Part shown: piece by piece, positions 5,812-7,571 of the stretch
Layout of the letters: each line of letters begins with the position of its first letter
Position numbering within the stretch: the first letter of the stretch is position 1
Source of the DNA: Acidisarcina sp.
GTDB taxonomy: Bacteria; Acidobacteriota; Blastocatellia; Pyrinomonadales; Pyrinomonadaceae
NCBI GenBank assembly: GCA_021155145.1
Contig: JAJNPX010000190.1
Coordinates: 1-7,571 of the forward strand
DNA length: 7,571 nt
Direction: 5' to 3'
The notes under the pieces: generated by a model
Database searches by the model: none
Seen by the model: the letters and a program-made list of their open reading frames with translations, nothing else
What the model was told of the DNA's origin: nothing
Program-made: the position numbers and the translations under genes

Positions 5812-7029
5812 ATGCCGAGACCAATAGAGCCGGAAAAAACTGAAGCGATTAACGAGGTTCTGGTCGATCCCGCCAAGATCGAACCGGTGCGCGTTGTTCT
5901 GGATAGCTCATCGCCCTCGATACGGTCGATCGTCCGTGTGGTCGTGGTGGCGCTGATCTTTATATTCATCGGTTCCCGCATCGAGAGCGTGATCGGGTCG
6001 CTCACATATCTTTTCTTCCTGCTCGTCTTATCTATCTTTTTCGCGTATCTGATCGATCCGCTGGTCAAGAGCATCCGTTCGCCATTCAAGGCGAGATCGA
6101 TCGAGCGATTCATGCCGCGGGGCCTGGCCATCGCGATCGCGTATCTGATCGTATTTTCCGTGCTCGGCATTACCGTCGCCAGCGTCGCCCCGCAGGCCTC
6201 ACAACAAGCACGAGATTTTGCCGAGAGCCTCCCCAATTACGGCACCTCGATCCAGCGGACGATCAACGATCTGAACCGTCGGTTCGACAGGCTGCGTATT
6301 CCGGACGAAGTTCAGACCCGGATCAACGAACAGGCTGCATTGGTCGGCGCTTCGATCACCAGTACCGTAGGCGGCTCACTCGTTTCATTCATCACTTTTC
6401 TCCCGTGGCTGGTCATCATACCGATACTTGGGTTCTTTTTTCTCAAAGATGTGAATACGTTTCGCGTCACGGTGCTTCGCCTCTTTCCCGCCGGGCCCTG
6501 GCGGATCCGGGCGGACAATATCCTGCGCGACGCAAATGAGACTCTCGCGGCCTACGTTCGCGCACAGTTGATCTCTTGCGTGCTGATCGGCGTGGTTTGC
6601 ACGATCGCGTTTTACATCATCGGTCTCAAATATGCGCTCCTGCTCGGAATTCTCGCCGGTGTATTCGAGTTCATACCGCTTCTCGGGCCGCTGACCATAG
6701 GCATCATTGCGACGGCGACCGCCGGGTTTGGGGATTACCCGGTCAGGGCGTGGCCGACGCTGATATTTCTGATCACGCTGCGAGTGGTTCACGACTATAT
6801 TACATATCCCCGCATCATCCGCGGCGGGATACATCTTCATCCGGTGCTTATCATCCTATCCGTGCTTGCTGGCGAGCAGATAGCGGGTATCCCAGGCGTT
6901 TTTCTGGCTATCCCCGTCGTTGCGCTTATAACGGTGGCGTACAAGCATTTTCTCGACCACCAGGGCAGCAGAACATTGTTTGACGGCCTCGTTAAAGAAG
7001 AGCGCGCGGCCGAGGAGGAAGTAGGGTAA
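5812..7029 (+). CDS. AI-2E/PerM family membrane transporter-like protein
   Basis: This 405-residue integral inner-membrane protein belongs to the AI-2E transporter (TqsA/PerM/YdiK, formerly UPF0118) family. Hydrophobic segments lie at about residues 40-55, 62-82, 104-125, 190-211, 252-272, 276-303, 314-330 and 342-378. The large soluble segment at about 127-188, between the third and fourth helices, is typical. Family landmarks are AAYVRAQLISC (246-256), VFEFIPLLGPLTIG (284-297), YPRIIRGGIHLHPVLIILSV (332-351) and GEQIAGIPGVFLAIPVVALI (354-373). The length is slightly above the usual 350-370 because of a 35-residue charged N-terminal extension. The family includes a proposed quorum-signal (AI-2) exporter and Na+/H+ antiporters; transport of AI-2 should not be assumed. 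It begins 3 bases after the lipoprotein stop without a clear ribosome-binding site, and its TAA shares a base with the next ATG. Confidence 0.93.
   Translation: MPRPIEPEKTEAINEVLVDPAKIEPVRVVLDSSSPSIRSIVRVVVVALIFIFIGSRIESVIGSLTYLFFLLVLSIFFAYLIDPLVKSIRSPFKARSIERFMPRGLAIAIAYLIVFSVLGITVASVAPQASQQARDFAESLPNYGTSIQRTINDLNRRFDRLRIPDEVQTRINEQAALVGASITSTVGGSLVSFITFLPWLVIIPILGFFFLKDVNTFRVTVLRLFPAGPWRIRADNILRDANETLAAYVRAQLISCVLIGVVCTIAFYIIGLKYALLLGILAGVFEFIPLLGPLTIGIIATATAGFGDYPVRAWPTLIFLITLRVVHDYITYPRIIRGGIHLHPVLIILSVLAGEQIAGIPGVFLAIPVVALITVAYKHFLDHQGSRTLFDGLVKEERAAEEEVG
7012..7018 (+). promoter_or_regulatory. Shine-Dalgarno site for the 42-residue membrane protein
   Basis: GAGGAGG lies 10 bases before the ATG at 7029 and contains the full AGGAGG core. 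It is the strongest ribosome-binding site in the window, where most starts have none. It lies inside the AI-2E family gene, where it also encodes part of a Glu run, so the match could be partly coincidental. It nevertheless supports the short downstream gene as real. Confidence 0.55.
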
Positions 7030-7157
7030 TGTCACCGATGGCCTGGTTAGTTATTTTCTTTTTTGTTCTGCTGTTCATTTGTCTTTTGGTTTACATTCTG
7101 GTCGTGCGGGCCTTCTACTGGGGCGACAAGAAAGGCCCGCCGACTAAAAAGAAGTGA
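7029..7157 (+). CDS. 42-residue single-pass membrane microprotein
   Basis: This short reading frame begins MSPMAWLVIFFFVLLFICLL. It has one strong transmembrane helix (about 5-26), rich in Phe, Leu, Val and Ile. A short basic tail follows: VRAFYWGDKKGPPTKKK (26-42). The positive charges all follow the helix, which predicts the C-terminus stays in the cytoplasm (N-out). Its ATG overlaps the AI-2E family stop in a TAATG arrangement, and a good Shine-Dalgarno site lies 10 bases upstream, so translational coupling is likely. The 3' end overlaps the convergent lpxK gene by 14 bases, and a 9-base-pair inverted repeat lies within the coding sequence. I do not recognise the family. It could be a small accessory subunit of the AI-2E-like protein, or a lineage-specific membrane peptide. 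The composition and start context argue against chance, but comparison with relatives would be needed to be sure. Confidence 0.6.
   Translation: MSPMAWLVIFFFVLLFICLLVYILVVRAFYWGDKKGPPTKKK
7107..7140. repeat. Perfect 9-bp inverted repeat (possible hairpin)
   Basis: GCGGGCCTT (7107-7115) and AAGGCCCGC (7132-7140) are perfect inverted copies separated by 16 bases. The stem is GC-rich and sits at the convergent junction, 3 bases beyond the lpxK stop and inside the 3' end of the plus-strand microprotein gene. A run of T does not follow it on either strand, so it is not a standard intrinsic terminator. It could still slow polymerase, protect lpxK mRNA ends, or be chance. Confidence 0.45.
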
Positions 7158-7571
7158 CGAACTTGTTGAAGGCGTCGCTATCGTCGATGACGGTCTCGGC
7201 GATGGCGACATAGCAGGGAAGTTCGAATCTAAGTCCTTTCAGTTTTACCGCGTCCTTCGCCGTTGTTACCGATCCATTGGCCCCAACTCGTTTCACTGAC
7301 GCTTCAATGTTCTCGATATCTGCCTGCGAAAACCTGTGATGATCGGGGAACGATCGGGTGCCGGCCAATTCTAAGCCGCCAGTAGTCAGCGTTGCGAAGA
7401 AATTGTCGGGGTTGCCGATCCCGGTAAACGCATACAGCTCGCCTTTATCCGGCTTTGGCAGGATCGACGTCTCCGCGCAAAGATCGTGCAACGAGATGAG
7501 ACCCTTTAGCTGAGTCCGTCCATTGAAGATCGGTGCCGCCGGATTCCACTTTCGAAGCCGTCGCTCCAGGT
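7144..7571 (-). CDS. lpxK: Tetraacyldisaccharide 4'-kinase, C-terminal part (5' partial)
   Basis: LpxK phosphorylates the 4' position of the lipid A disaccharide precursor (to lipid IVA) using ATP at the inner face of the cytoplasmic membrane. It is a late step of the Raetz pathway. Only about the last 141 residues are here: the frame is open to the right edge, so the start and the Walker A motif lie outside. Numbering from the edge, the C-terminal family signatures are FTGIGNPDNFFATL (48-61), FPDHHRFSQADI (74-85) and VTTAKDAVKL (101-110). They match the GIGxPxxFFxTL, DHxxxxxxD and TxKDAVK pattern of the family. The apparent TTG start at 7491 is internal. No frameshift or premature stop is seen. 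The TAG overlaps the convergent microprotein gene by 14 bases. Its presence implies that the organism makes lipid A or has recently descended from one that did. Confidence 0.93.
   Translation of the reverse strand, partial: LERRLRKWNPAAPIFNGRTQLKGLISLHDLCAETSILPKPDKGELYAFTGIGNPDNFFATLTTGGLELAGTRSFPDHHRFSQADIENIEASVKRVGANGSVTTAKDAVKLKGLRFELPCYVAIAETVIDDSDAFNKFVTSF

Noticed and set aside
5812..7029. Quorum-sensing AI-2 export as the assigned function
   Set aside because: The family name is historical and members have varied or unknown substrates. No luxS or lsr genes are in the window, so only the family is called.

Overview
The window looks like chromosomal DNA from a Gram-negative bacterium with an outer membrane. 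It carries the 3' part of an lpxK (lipid A kinase) gene and a lipoprotein with a lipobox. Base composition is moderately GC-rich by eye. Genes are very tightly packed, with overlapping or near-touching ends and few strong Shine-Dalgarno sites. The gene mix would suit an environmental lineage such as Acidobacteriota (Blastocatellia-like), but that is an impression and not a demonstrated assignment. I see no mobile element, CRISPR array, tRNA or rRNA, and no sign of recent transfer.

Layout. (1) Bases 1-2402, plus strand: a three-gene unit. It has a NodU/CmcH-type O-carbamoyltransferase cut by the left edge, a 55-residue single-helix membrane protein (DUF5989/SxtK-like), and a 143-residue SxtJ-like membrane protein. 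The last two follow at gaps of 4 and 3 bases. (2) Bases 2399-3456, minus strand: a two-gene unit with an alpha/beta hydrolase and then a hotdog acyl-CoA thioesterase, joined by an ATGA stop/start overlap. The thioesterase stop overlaps the SxtJ-like stop on the opposite strand. (3) Bases 3457-3578: the only real intergenic space, a divergent promoter region. (4) Bases 3579-7157, plus strand: a four-gene unit encoding an STT3-like GT-C membrane protein, an unrecognised lipoprotein, an AI-2E/PerM-family membrane protein, and a 42-residue membrane microprotein. Adjacent genes overlap by 47 bases, are separated by 3 bases, and overlap by 1 base. (5) Bases 7144-7571, minus strand: the C-terminal part of LpxK, convergent with and overlapping the microprotein gene.

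Functional reading. The first unit resembles the sxtI/sxtK/sxtJ trio of saxitoxin clusters. Such trios probably carbamoylate a secreted glycan or small molecule at the membrane, and the substrate here is unknown. The plus-strand unit from 3579 is envelope-centred: a lipid-linked-sugar-type GT-C enzyme, a lipoprotein and a transporter-like protein, with lipid A synthesis next door. The most interesting points are the carbamoyltransferase trio, the STT3-like enzyme translationally interlocked with an unknown lipoprotein, and the unannotated-size microprotein. None amounts to a demonstrated new system.
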